NCBI RefSeq assembly: GCF_014207745.1 | Contig: NZ_JACHJB010000002.1 | Coordinates: 558,001 to 622,000, forward strand | DNA: 64,000 bases | Direction: 5' to 3' | From: Nonomuraea muscovyensis | GTDB taxonomy: Bacteria; Actinomycetota; Actinomycetes; Streptosporangiales; Streptosporangiaceae | Shown here: piece after piece, positions 1-8,371 of the stretch | Layout of the letters: each line of letters starts with the position of its first letter | Numbering within the stretch: position 1 is the first letter of the stretch | Position numbers and translations under genes: made by a program | Notes under the pieces: generated by a model | The model's database searches: none | What the model was told of the DNA's origin: nothing | Seen by the model: the letters and a program-made list of their open reading frames with translations, nothing else

Positions 1-318
1 TTCCAGGTCCTGACCGGTCACGACGGCACCCGCAGCACGCTGCGCTACGACGACTATCTCGGCGTCCACCGTGACAGCGGCATCGTCTACGTCGCGATCA
101 CGATGCGCCGCGGACGCACACCCGCGCAGAAGCAGGCCCTGTACCGGCGGATCGCCGAACTGGCCCACGACTACGCGGGCACCGAGCCGCGCAACGTCTT
201 CGTCACCCTCACCGAGAACGAGTCGATCGACTGGTCACTCGGCGAGGGGGTGGCCCAGTACGCCCCTTCCCCCGACGTGGCCGGCCCGCCATCCCTCAGC
301 GGTCCCGATCACGGATGA
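1..318 (+). CDS. Tautomerase family protein, C-terminal part
   Basis: The reading frame is open from base 1, so the start lies outside the window. About 105 residues remain. They include the RRGRT.AQKQALYRRIAEL stretch and a TENESIDWSLGEG segment close to the C-terminus, the helix-strand arrangement of the tautomerase/MIF superfamily (the family often annotated tautomerase_2). Members use an N-terminal proline as base; that end is missing here. The tail after about residue 88 (Pro/Ser-rich) looks like a non-conserved extension. The substrate cannot be predicted. It stands alone, with 266 bases before the next gene. Confidence 0.7.
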   Translation, partial: FQVLTGHDGTRSTLRYDDYLGVHRDSGIVYVAITMRRGRTPAQKQALYRRIAELAHDYAGTEPRNVFVTLTENESIDWSLGEGVAQYAPSPDVAGPPSLSGPDHG

Positions 319-584
319 TCACGCGCTGATCGGTTCATGCCGGGAGCGTGAACCGGGCCGAGGACGCTCAGGGGGGCCGGGCACGCTGGGCTGCGGCCGG
401 GACTCGTGTCCACGCTCCTGCGCCTGCCCAACGGGAGGGTTCGGAACGCGGCGCCGCGTTTCCGGAAATCGCGAGGTAAAGTAGTAGTACCGAGGACTCT
501 TCGAGCGTTGGCATTCAGGTCGGCGTCGCCCACGGCGATAGACCGTTCAAGGACCCTACGCGGGCCCGGTCAGGCCAGGCAGCC

Positions 585-1157
585 ATGACTGCGACACTCC
601 TGTCCCATATCAAGCCGCTGAGCGTCATCGCCCAGGCGGTTCCCGTGGCCGAATCCCCGGTCCGGCTCAGGCTCGGTCGCGTGCTGGACCGGCGAGGCAC
701 CGTGGACGGGGCGTGGTGGCCCCGTTCCCGTGACGCCGCCGCCGAACTGCCCGGCCTCATCGCCGCCGTCGATCAGCGGCTCGGCTGGACCACGCTGCGA
801 GTCGGCGTGTACCTCGACGCCTGGGACCACATCCCGCGCCGTATCCACGCGCGGGGCCGCCAGATCAGGGTGGGCTGGTTCCGCAGCACCGACCCTCACG
901 TGATCACCTTGATCCCCGCGGCCGGCGAACCGATCGTCCTGCTGGTCATCGAGCCGGGCACCGCAAGCGGTCCCGCCGAGGCCACCTTCACGCTCGCCGC
1001 CCAGGACACGACCGGTCTGCGCCCGGCCGACATCCTCGCCCTCGCACACCTCCCGGCGTCCCCTGCGGCCCGCCCGGCGGAAGCCGACAACTCGGCCAGA
1101 TGGGAGAACGACGGCGGGCCCGGGGCTGATCGCGCGGGCGCTCGCCCCCGCGACTAG
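585..1157 (+). CDS. DUF5994 family protein
   Basis: A 190-residue soluble protein matching the actinomycete DUF5994 family: an early 'PVRLRLGRVLDRRGTVDGAWWPRS' type segment, a 'WPRSRD...ELPGLIAAVD' block, then a 'ITLIPA' strand and a hydrophobic core near residue 125. The last 30 residues are low-complexity and probably disordered. The family is common in Streptomyces and relatives, often beside STAS or anti-sigma genes, as here (1312-1635). Its biochemical role is unknown. The ATG at 585 is the first start in frame and precedes the conserved region by about 20 residues. Confidence 0.75.
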   Translation: MTATLLSHIKPLSVIAQAVPVAESPVRLRLGRVLDRRGTVDGAWWPRSRDAAAELPGLIAAVDQRLGWTTLRVGVYLDAWDHIPRRIHARGRQIRVGWFRSTDPHVITLIPAAGEPIVLLVIEPGTASGPAEATFTLAAQDTTGLRPADILALAHLPASPAARPAEADNSARWENDGGPGADRAGARPRD

Positions 1158-1311
1158 CCGGCCGGGCCGGTGTGCCCATGCGCTGCCTGCCGGCTGGATC
1201 GAGCGGCCCTGACGCCGCCCTCCCGACGGCCGGCCGGTCTCCGGCCGGCAGGCGCCTCATCCAGTCTCTTCCGCACGTCTCTCTTCCACGCTTCTCCGAT
1301 CGGAGAACCTC

Positions 1312-1635
1312 ATGGCCGTCATCGACACCTCCCCACTCAGCGAGGCCGGTCGATCGGGTCCCACCACCGTCCACCTGTCCGGCGACATCGACGTCTTCAG
1401 CAGCCCGGAACTGCACGGGCAACTGCTGAGCGCGCTGGAGCACTGCACGAGCCTGCTCATCGTCGACCTGTCCGAGGTGACGTTCTGCGACGCCGGCGGC
1501 CTGCGCGTCCTGGTCGGCATCCAGCAGCGCGCCCAAGCGCAAGGCATTCTCCTCGCGCTGACCGCGCCCCGCCCGAACATGTCCCGGCTCCTGCATATCA
1601 CCGGCCTGGACCGCAGCCTGCCCGTGGTGGGCTGA
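1312..1635 (+). CDS. STAS-domain anti-sigma factor antagonist
   Basis: A 107-residue single STAS domain of the SpoIIAA/RsbV type. After a beta strand (VHLSGDIDVFSSPEL) comes the loop LSEVTFCDAGGLRVLV. In this loop the usual D-S-[ST]-G phosphorylation motif reads C-D-A-G-G, so the normally phosphorylated Ser/Thr is replaced by Ala. Antagonists bind an anti-sigma kinase and free a stress sigma factor. With the site altered, this copy may be constitutively active or not controlled by phosphorylation. A GGAGA ribosome site precedes the ATG. It sits 4 bases upstream of the desaturase gene, suggesting cotranscription. Confidence 0.85.
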   Translation: MAVIDTSPLSEAGRSGPTTVHLSGDIDVFSSPELHGQLLSALEHCTSLLIVDLSEVTFCDAGGLRVLVGIQQRAQAQGILLALTAPRPNMSRLLHITGLDRSLPVVG

Positions 1636-1639
1636 CCGG

Positions 1640-2632
1640 ATGCGCGCCCAGGTGCCCGATCAGGCCTACGACGGACGTTCGCCGTTCCCGTCCGCGACCC
1701 GGCCGCCGGCCTTCCCCGCCGGGCAGGCGGCCCTGACGGCCACGATCGTGGTCGCGCCGTTCGTCGCGCTGGCAGCAGGCGTGTGGCTGGCGTGGGGGAC
1801 CGGGATCACCCTCACCGACCTGCTGCTCGCGACGCTGTTCTACGTCGCGACCGGACTCGGGGTGACGGTCGGCTTCCACCGCCTGCTCACCCACCGCTCC
1901 TTCACCGCCCGCCCGTGGCTGCGCGCCGCCCTGGCCGTCGCCGGATCGATGAGCTTCCAGGGCAACGTCGTCGACTGGGTCGCCGTCCACCGCCGCCACC
2001 ACGCCTTCACCGACCGGCCCGGCGACCCGCACTCGCCCTACCGCTACGGCACCCACCTCGGCGGGCAACTGCGCGGCCTGGTCCACGCCCACCTGGGCTG
2101 GCTGTTCGTCGACCAGCCCACCCAAGCGTCCCGCTACGCCCCCGACCTGCTCAACGACCCGGCGATGGTCCGCATCGCGCGCGCCTTCCCCGCCCTGTGC
2201 GCCGCCTCGCTGCTCCTGCCGTTCACGGCGGGGTGGGCGCTCAGCGGCAGCCTGTACGGCGGGCTGACCGCGTTCCTGTGGGCCGGCCTGGTCCGCGTCG
2301 CCCTGCTCCAGCACGTCACCTGGAGCGTCAACTCGCTGTGCCACATGATCGGCGACAGGCCCCACGCCACCCGTAGGCACGACCGGTCCACCGATCTCTG
2401 GCCGCTGGCCCTGCTGTCCTTCGGAGAGAGCTGGCACAACGGCCACCACAGCCAACCCGGCTGCGCCAGGCACGGCCGCGGCCCCTGCCAGATCGACGCC
2501 TCGGCCGCGGTCATCCGTATGCTCGAGCGCCTGCGCTGGGCCACCGACGTGCACTGGCCTACCGATGCGCCGTCGCGGCGGGTCAGGCTTCCGAGGCCGC
2601 CAGGCGCAGGGTGGCGGGGACGGCCTCGGTGA
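1640..2632 (+). CDS. Fatty acid (acyl-CoA/acyl-lipid) desaturase
   Basis: A 330-residue membrane di-iron desaturase of the delta-9 type. Three histidine boxes are visible: HRLLTH (residues 80-85), HRRHH (117-121) and HNGHH near residue 265. Hydrophobic segments flank them at about 30-75, 95-110, 185-205 and 210-230. It would introduce a double bond into membrane acyl chains, with electrons from an external reductase. It follows the STAS gene by 4 bases. Its last 50 bases overlap the 3' end of the convergent gene at 2583-4163. The C-terminal 25 residues are Arg/Pro-rich and outside the conserved domain. Confidence 0.88.
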   Translation: MRAQVPDQAYDGRSPFPSATRPPAFPAGQAALTATIVVAPFVALAAGVWLAWGTGITLTDLLLATLFYVATGLGVTVGFHRLLTHRSFTARPWLRAALAVAGSMSFQGNVVDWVAVHRRHHAFTDRPGDPHSPYRYGTHLGGQLRGLVHAHLGWLFVDQPTQASRYAPDLLNDPAMVRIARAFPALCAASLLLPFTAGWALSGSLYGGLTAFLWAGLVRVALLQHVTWSVNSLCHMIGDRPHATRRHDRSTDLWPLALLSFGESWHNGHHSQPGCARHGRGPCQIDASAAVIRMLERLRWATDVHWPTDAPSRRVRLPRPPGAGWRGRPR

Positions 2633-4163
2633 GCGCGGTGAGGCGGTGGGCCGGCAGTTCGAGGGCGGTGACGCCGTCCGCCCAGGGGGCAACCCGCAGG
2701 ACGATGTCGCGCGCCTGGCGCTTGGTGAGCCCGGGGTGGGCGGCGATCAGCGCCTCCCGCCAGGTGTTGACCAGCTTGCCGTGCGCCCGGTCCAGGAGCC
2801 GGCGCAGCAGGGCCGGTCCGGGGTCCGTGGCGGGCGGACGGCGTACGGCGTCGATCGCCGCACCGTGGACGGCGAGCTCGTAGACGGGCGACAGCAGCCC
2901 GGCGAGACCCGTCACGTCGGTCGGCGGCTCGGCGGGGAAGGCGCGGACATGGGCGGCGCGGGCCGCCAGCAGCAGGCGGGGCAGCGCCGCGTCCAGGCCG
3001 GGCGGCACGGCGATCGCCACCCGCCCGGGCGAGGCGGCGTACGGCTTGGCGAGCCAGGTGGCCAGGCGCACCCGGGGGGTGCGCGGCAGGAAGCCGGCCG
3101 GCCACTCGCCCACCAGCAGGTCGGGGGCGAAGTCGGTGGCCTCGGCTCGCAGCCGCGCGTCGTCGGAGCCGGCCTGGCTCTCCACCGACTGCGGGCCCTG
3201 GGTGTAGATGGCGGCGCTGAAGCGCTCCACCCGGGCGGCCACGGCGGGCTTGGACTTGGTGGTGGGGCGCAGGACGTAGAGGTCGGCTGCCGAACCGATG
3301 GCTTCCGCCCCGAAATAGCGGTTGAAGTCGGGATACATGGCCTCGTAGGCCATGTTGAGGTCGTGCAGGGAGGTCTGCACCTTCAGGGCGAGCATCGGCG
3401 TGCGCTCGCTGGCCCCGTACGCGAGCAGCACCCGGCCCTGCTCGGGATCCTGGAGCCCCTCCACGCACCGGGCGACGAACAGGCCGATGCCCTCCGGGGT
3501 GTAGGGCGGGTCGGTCACGGCCACGTCGGCGTAGCCGTGGAGCGACGGCGGCAGGCCCAGGCGCAGGTCGGACCAGCGGGTGTGGACGGACAGGCCCAGC
3601 TCGGCCGCGCACTCGTCGATGTAGGCGAGGATGCGCTCGTCGATGTCGGCCACCGCGACCTCGGCGCCGGGGTAGACGGAGGCGATGGCGAGCGAGGTCA
3701 GATCGTGGTCGCCGACGCACAGCACGCGCCCCCCGGACGGCCAGAACCGCGCACCGAGCAGCAGCGCCCGCCGCACGACGGTCTCGGGGGTGGCGGAGAC
3801 GTGGTCGAGCGCGTGCCTGCTGCGCGGGGCGCCCGCGATCAGCTTGGCCATCCGCTCCACCGTCTCGGCGTGGCCGGGCAGCACATGGTCGACGGGACCG
3901 GCCGGGCCGACCGGCCGGTGTCCGGCGGCCAGGAGGTCGCGCACCGCCTCGGGGCGCACCCGGAAGCGGTCGCCGGAGCGCTCCGCGCCCAGCTCGCGCA
4001 GGACGGCCTCGACCGAACGCCTGGACGTGGCCGTCCGCCGCACCAGGTCGGCGAGCGTCCACCACGAGCCGTCGCCCAGCGCGGACAGCACCTCGTAGGC
4101 GCGCCTGGGGTCCAGGCCGGCGGTCGCCGACAGGGTGCGTACGTTCTGCTGCTCCTGTTCCAC
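2583..4163 (-). CDS. Bis-aminopropyl spermidine synthase family protein (DUF43-like)
   Basis: A 526-residue protein. The N-terminal ~90 residues form a winged-helix-like segment (WWTLADLVRRTATSRRSVEAVLREL). The centre is a Rossmann aminopropyl/methyltransferase-like domain with GDHDLTSLAIA, a following acidic strand (VAVADIDERIL) and the family signature VTDPPYTPEGI. BpsA enzymes of thermophiles use decarboxylated SAM to make branched-chain polyamines. Actinomycete homologues of this length are known, but their product is not established. The C-terminal ~150 residues are less conserved and may be lineage-specific. The gene converges on, and overlaps by 50 bases, the desaturase gene. Confidence 0.7.
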   Translation of the reverse strand: MEQEQQNVRTLSATAGLDPRRAYEVLSALGDGSWWTLADLVRRTATSRRSVEAVLRELGAERSGDRFRVRPEAVRDLLAAGHRPVGPAGPVDHVLPGHAETVERMAKLIAGAPRSRHALDHVSATPETVVRRALLLGARFWPSGGRVLCVGDHDLTSLAIASVYPGAEVAVADIDERILAYIDECAAELGLSVHTRWSDLRLGLPPSLHGYADVAVTDPPYTPEGIGLFVARCVEGLQDPEQGRVLLAYGASERTPMLALKVQTSLHDLNMAYEAMYPDFNRYFGAEAIGSAADLYVLRPTTKSKPAVAARVERFSAAIYTQGPQSVESQAGSDDARLRAEATDFAPDLLVGEWPAGFLPRTPRVRLATWLAKPYAASPGRVAIAVPPGLDAALPRLLLAARAAHVRAFPAEPPTDVTGLAGLLSPVYELAVHGAAIDAVRRPPATDPGPALLRRLLDRAHGKLVNTWREALIAAHPGLTKRQARDIVLRVAPWADGVTALELPAHRLTALTEAVPATLRLAASEA

Positions 4164-4211
4164 AGCGAGAACCCTAACGGGCCGGGGGAGCGGCGGGGGA
4201 CGTCTACGCGA

Positions 4212-5477
4212 TCATGCCGGGGACGCGGCGGCGCCCCACCAGCGCTCGACGGTGTCGCGGGTGGCGGCGAAATGGTCGGCGGCGTACCGCACGCCCGCCT
4301 CGGTGCCGTCGCCCCGGGGACCTGCGCCCGGGCCGCCGCCCGCCGCCGCGGCGGGGAGGGCGCGGGCGGCCGCCTCCAGGAAACCGTCGACGTCCTCGTC
4401 CGTGAGCGCGGCCGACGGCATGAACCGCTGTCCGTACTCCATCGGGTAGCCGCTCTCCCGCAACAGCGCGAAGAAGCGCCGCCCCTGCTCCGGGTCGGCG
4501 AAGACGACGTCGAACATGGTCGGCCAGGACCGCGCCCAGGCCGCCGCGGACGCCCGCGCGAACAGGCCGTCCAGCCCGGCCATGAGCCGCCCGCCCGCCG
4601 CCCGCATCGCCTCGACCGCGGCCCCGCCGGCGCTCGCGTCGAGGGTGGCCGCGGCCGCCGCGAACGGGGTGACCTCCCGCTGGTAGGTGTTGCTGAGGTG
4701 GGTGCGGCGTGCCGCCTCCATGACCGCGGCGCTCCCGGCGACGGCCGACAGGGCCACGCCGTTGGCCAGGCCCTTGCTCAGCGTGATCAGGTCCGGGGTC
4801 ACCCCGGCGGCGGCGTGGTAGCCGCCCCAGGCGTAGCGGAAGCCGGTCATGACCTCGTCGAGGATGAACAGGCCGCCGTGGGCGCGGGTGAGGCGCTCAG
4901 CCTCGCGGACGAACTCCTCGGGGAAGGCGTTCACCTCGGGGGTCACGATCACCGCGGCCAGGTCGCCGCGCCGCCGCGCCAGCCGGTCGAGCAGCGTGAG
5001 GTCGTAGCCGAAGTCGGCGGTGTCGGGGTCACGGTCCGCCAGGCCCATGCCCGGCCGGTACTGGACCTGCCAGTCGTGCCACCCGTGGTAGCCGGCGGTG
5101 AGCACCGTCCGGGCGCCGGTGTGCACCCGGGCCAGGCGCACGGCGGCGGTCGTGGCGCACGACCCGGTCCGGAAGAACTCGACCGCCTGCGCCGCCGGGA
5201 AGATCTCGACGAGCCGGTCGGCCACCTCCTGCCGCAGCGGCGAGGTGGCCTCCGGCAGGATGCCGCCGCCACGGTGCAACTCGGCGACCACCGCGTCCAC
5301 CACGGGCCGGTACCCGGCGCCGAGCGGCGCGGCTCCGCTGCAGGACGACAGGTCCACGTGGCAGCGTCCCTGGGTGTCCCACACCCGCGCGCCCGACGCC
5401 CGGTCGAACGCCGGCCCGGTGCCGGGCCGTGCCAGGGAGGCCGGCCGGGCGGTGGAGGTGGGCGCTGTACGGGGCAT
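4212..5477 (-). CDS. Class III aminotransferase, glutamate-1-semialdehyde aminomutase-like
   Basis: A 421-residue PLP enzyme of the class III (acetylornithine/GSA) fold. Visible parts are the substrate-strand segment FFRTGSCATTAAVRLAR, YHGWHDWQ near residue 130, the LDEVMTGFR motif with PLP-binding Asp207, and the Schiff-base lysine in SKGLANG (Lys235). GSA-like members in antibiotic clusters transaminate keto sugars or aldehydes or act as aminomutases. The usual GT/SE contact reads RTGSCATT here, so the substrate may be unusual. It lies 75 bases downstream of the GMC oxidoreductase gene on the same strand, and an oxidise-then-transaminate pair is a reasonable reading. I place it at the left edge of the biosynthetic locus. 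Confidence 0.82.
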   Translation of the reverse strand: MPRTAPTSTARPASLARPGTGPAFDRASGARVWDTQGRCHVDLSSCSGAAPLGAGYRPVVDAVVAELHRGGGILPEATSPLRQEVADRLVEIFPAAQAVEFFRTGSCATTAAVRLARVHTGARTVLTAGYHGWHDWQVQYRPGMGLADRDPDTADFGYDLTLLDRLARRRGDLAAVIVTPEVNAFPEEFVREAERLTRAHGGLFILDEVMTGFRYAWGGYHAAAGVTPDLITLSKGLANGVALSAVAGSAAVMEAARRTHLSNTYQREVTPFAAAAATLDASAGGAAVEAMRAAGGRLMAGLDGLFARASAAAWARSWPTMFDVVFADPEQGRRFFALLRESGYPMEYGQRFMPSAALTDEDVDGFLEAAARALPAAAAGGGPGAGPRGDGTEAGVRYAADHFAATRDTVERWWGAAASPA

Positions 5478-5552
5478 GGGCTCTCCCTCGGGTCGAAGCG
5501 GGTCGAAGCGGGTCGGCAGGAAACAGGTCGGGCGGCGAGGTGGGGCGGCGGG

Positions 5553-7139
5553 TCAGGTGGTGGCCGTGGCGAGGTCCCGGGCGATCCGCCGGGCGATCCG
5601 GGAGGCGTTGGCGAGGATGGTGAGCGTCGGGTTCACCCCGCCCGGATAGGGGAAGAACCCGCCGTCCACCACATAGACGTTCTCCTGGTCGTGGACCCGG
5701 CCGTGCGCGTCGACCACGGAGGTCCGCGGATCGTCTCCGGCGCGGCAGCCGCCGTGCAGATGGCGGCTGCCGCGTTCGTATCCGGACGCCTCGCGAGTGA
5801 TTTGTGCGGCCTCAGCGGAAATGAGAAGTTTGGTGGCCTGTTCTGCGAGGTAATTCAGCCGTGCGCTATCTAATGGGTGAGTTTCGTACTCCATTATTAG
5901 CTTTCTGGCGCCGAGTCCGTTTCTCTGTTTGGACAGGCGGACCCGGTTGCGCCACATCGGCTGGTCGGCGGCCAGAAAGTGCACGCGCAGCGGCATTCTC
6001 CCGTCGCGCGAGGCCCGCTCGGCCGGGCTGGCCTCGTACAGGATGCCGCCGAGACCGCCGGGACAGGCGTCGGCGAGGTAGTGGTCGGAGAAGGCCACGG
6101 TCGAGAACGGCCCGCCGGTCCGGTGGACCTCGCCGCCGGGCGCGGCCACCGTGCCGCTCACGTAGCCGCTGACCTTGAAGCACAGGCCGCGCCCGACGAC
6201 GCCGTGGCGGTTGCCCAGTCCGGACGGCGACCAGCGGGAGGGGGAGCGCAGCAGCAGGGCGGAGGACTGCACGGCGTTCGCGGCCAGCACGACGCACCTG
6301 GCCCGGGTGGCGTGCCGCACCTTCGCGCGCAGGTCGAGCCACTCGACCGCGCCGGCCCGGTCGCCGGAGGCGGCGCGCACGCGCAGCGCCCGGCACCCGG
6401 TCGCCACCACGAGCGAGCCCTCCTCCCGGGCCGGGTCCAGCAGCGTGGTGGCGAGGTCCGGCTTGGCTCCGGTGGGGCAGGCGTGCTCGTTGCACGGGCC
6501 GCAGGCGTGACAGGCGGGCCGGCCGCGGTAGGGGGCGGAGTTGATGAGCAGCGGGGTGGGGAAGGGCCGCAGGCCCAGGTCGCGACCGGCGGCGGCGAGC
6601 AGGCGGCCGTGGACGCTGTAGGCGTGCGGGGGTAACGGAGGGCGGGCGCCCCGGGGTTCGAGCGGGTCGGCGCCCGCCTCGCGGGCCACGCCCATCAGGT
6701 GCTCGACCTCGTCGTAGTGCTCGCGCAGGTCCTCGTAGGCGAGGGGCCAGCGGGGGTCGAGGGCGTCGTCGGCGACGTGCTTGCGGGCGTCGAAGTCGAC
6801 GTGCCTGAGACGGAAGCCGATGCCGGCGAACAGCCCCATCCCGCCGCCCAGGCCGCGCGCCGACCACGGGCGCCCGGTCGGGACGAGCCGGTGCGGCCCG
6901 GCACGCACGAGGGCTGGCTCCCAGGCGGGTTCGAGGGCCTCCAGTGTCGCGCCGGGGCCGATCCGGTCGCCCTCCTCCAGCAGCAGCACCCGCAGACCGC
7001 TGCGGGCCAGCAGGTGAGCGGTGACGGCCCCGCCGGGGCCGCTGCCGATGACGCACACATCGGCCGACCGATAAAGGGCCGAGGTGTTCCGCACGGAGTC
7101 CACCCGCTCGTGGGGTGCAGCGTTCTTGGCGATGGCCAC
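5553..7139 (-). CDS. GMC-family FAD-dependent oxidoreductase with cysteine cluster
   Basis: A 528-residue glucose-methanol-choline oxidoreductase. The N-terminal dinucleotide fold is VIGSGPGGAVTAHLLA, followed by the LEEG strand end. The C-terminal signature VDGGFFPYPGGVNPTLTILANASR carries the catalytic-region Asn. Near residue 210 is a C-x2-C-x2-C-x4-C-P-x-GAK cysteine cluster, as in gluconate and glucose dehydrogenase large subunits that hold an iron-sulfur centre. It probably oxidises an alcohol to a carbonyl, which the downstream aminotransferase could aminate. The 5' half of the coding strand is typical GC-rich sequence, whereas bases 5800-5900 are clearly richer in A/T. Transcribed divergently from the StrR-type regulator. 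Confidence 0.85.
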   Translation of the reverse strand: MAIAKNAAPHERVDSVRNTSALYRSADVCVIGSGPGGAVTAHLLARSGLRVLLLEEGDRIGPGATLEALEPAWEPALVRAGPHRLVPTGRPWSARGLGGGMGLFAGIGFRLRHVDFDARKHVADDALDPRWPLAYEDLREHYDEVEHLMGVAREAGADPLEPRGARPPLPPHAYSVHGRLLAAAGRDLGLRPFPTPLLINSAPYRGRPACHACGPCNEHACPTGAKPDLATTLLDPAREEGSLVVATGCRALRVRAASGDRAGAVEWLDLRAKVRHATRARCVVLAANAVQSSALLLRSPSRWSPSGLGNRHGVVGRGLCFKVSGYVSGTVAAPGGEVHRTGGPFSTVAFSDHYLADACPGGLGGILYEASPAERASRDGRMPLRVHFLAADQPMWRNRVRLSKQRNGLGARKLIMEYETHPLDSARLNYLAEQATKLLISAEAAQITREASGYERGSRHLHGGCRAGDDPRTSVVDAHGRVHDQENVYVVDGGFFPYPGGVNPTLTILANASRIARRIARDLATATT

Positions 7140-7348
7140 AGGCTAGCAACGAACCCGGCGATCACGTCAACTTCGGAACATAACTAGTTGTCACTATTGC
7201 GTGACAGATAGCACGTAATTGAATGGTGTATCGGCAACACAGGGCAAAAGCTGCGTTATGGACTATCCGGATCTTGTGTGCTCTCATATGTCCCTGTCCG
7301 CGCCGACGCGCGCTCGCACCGGTGACCGTCTCACATACCGGGGGTAAT
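7140..7348. promoter_or_regulatory. Divergent promoter region with TGTCAC-N6-GTGACA palindrome
   Basis: This 209-base A/T-richer stretch separates the divergent GMC oxidoreductase and regulator genes. It contains a perfect inverted repeat TGTCAC (7189-7194) and GTGACA (7201-7206) with a 6-base spacer. That is a typical dimeric activator or repressor site. It does not match the published StrR consensus that I recall. I could not define -35 and -10 boxes with confidence. Confidence 0.5.
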
Positions 7349-8371
7349 GTGGGAGTTCAGTCAGACCGCGAAAGCGATGAGCCGCGTCAGGTGTACGCGG
7401 TGCACATCAAGCTGCTGAAAAGGGGAGATTCCCCCCGCGTCTTGGGGGTCGACGCCGACCACGTCCGCCGGCTGGCCGAGGTCGAGACCGAGCTGCCGCC
7501 CATCCTGGTCCACCGCGAGACCATGCGGGTGATCGACGGGATGCACCGCCTGGGCGCGGCGATACTCAACGGCCGCCAGACGATCGACGTGTGCTTCTTC
7601 GAAGGCAGCGAGGAAGCGGCCTTCCTGGTCGCCGTCCGGGCCAACACCGCGCACGGCATGCCGCTGTCCCTGCAGGACCGGCGCGTGGCGGCCCTACGCA
7701 TCCTCGAATCCCGTCCCGGCATGTCCGACCGGGCGATCGCCGAGGTCACGGGCCTGTCGGCGAAGACGGTGGCCGGCCTGCGCCGGTGTTCGACCGCGGA
7801 TTCTCCCCAGTTGAACGCCCGCATCGGCAAGGACGGCCGGCGCCGCCCGCTCAACGCCGAGGAGGGCCGGCTGCGCGCCGCCCGCGTCATCGCCGCCAAC
7901 CCGGACGCCTCGCTGCGGAAGATCGCCCAGGACGCCGCCGTCTCGGTCGGCACCGCCCACGCCGTACGCCAGCGGATCCGGCGCGGCGAGGACCCCATGG
8001 CGCCCCGGACCACGGAACGGATCGGCGGCGCCGCTCCGGCCACCGCGGCGGAGGCCACGGCCGAGGCGCGACGCCGGCGCGCCGGCCAGGAGGCCGACGT
8101 GCTGCTGCGACTGCGGTCCCTGCAGCGCGACCCCTCGCTGCGGCTCTCGGAGGCCGGCAGGCACCTGCTCCGCTGGATCCACGGCCACATGATCGCCCAG
8201 GACATGCGGGCGGACCTGGTGGACGCGGTGCCCACGCACCTGGCCCCGATCGTGGCCGACATGGCGTTGCAGTGCGCCGAGATCTGGAACGACTTCGCAC
8301 ACGACGTCCAGGAGCGGATGCGGGAGCAGTCGGAGCGCACGCAGACCGGGGGGCGGACGTGGAACGGGTGA
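7349..8371 (+). CDS. StrR/NovG-type ParB-like pathway-specific regulator
   Basis: About 340 residues. The N-terminal ParB/Srx-like domain has the StrR-family blocks LKRGDSPR, ELPPILVHRETMRVIDGMHRL and VRANTAHGMPLSL. A helix-turn-helix follows (MSDRAIAEVTGLSAKTVAGLRRC), and a second HTH-like segment (ASLRKIAQDAAVSVGTAHAVR). StrR, NovG and Tei15*-type activators switch on aminoglycoside and glycopeptide clusters. I prefer the GTG at 7349, behind a GGGGG stretch; an upstream ATG at 7223 would add 42 residues with no similarity to the family. It heads the biosynthetic operon and overlaps the condensation-domain gene by 4-13 bases. It is the only cluster-situated transcription factor I can see. 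Confidence 0.85.
   Translation: MGVQSDRESDEPRQVYAVHIKLLKRGDSPRVLGVDADHVRRLAEVETELPPILVHRETMRVIDGMHRLGAAILNGRQTIDVCFFEGSEEAAFLVAVRANTAHGMPLSLQDRRVAALRILESRPGMSDRAIAEVTGLSAKTVAGLRRCSTADSPQLNARIGKDGRRRPLNAEEGRLRAARVIAANPDASLRKIAQDAAVSVGTAHAVRQRIRRGEDPMAPRTTERIGGAAPATAAEATAEARRRRAGQEADVLLRLRSLQRDPSLRLSEAGRHLLRWIHGHMIAQDMRADLVDAVPTHLAPIVADMALQCAEIWNDFAHDVQERMREQSERTQTGGRTWNG

Noticed and set aside
2134..5873. Very long open frames on both strands (643 aa minus, 1102 aa plus).
   Set aside because: They are shadows of the desaturase, polyamine synthase-like and aminotransferase genes: composition is Arg/Gly/Pro-rich with no domain, caused by high third-position GC.
7223..7348. Start of the StrR-type regulator at ATG 7223.
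   Set aside because: The added 42 residues do not resemble the family and would cover most of the divergent promoter.
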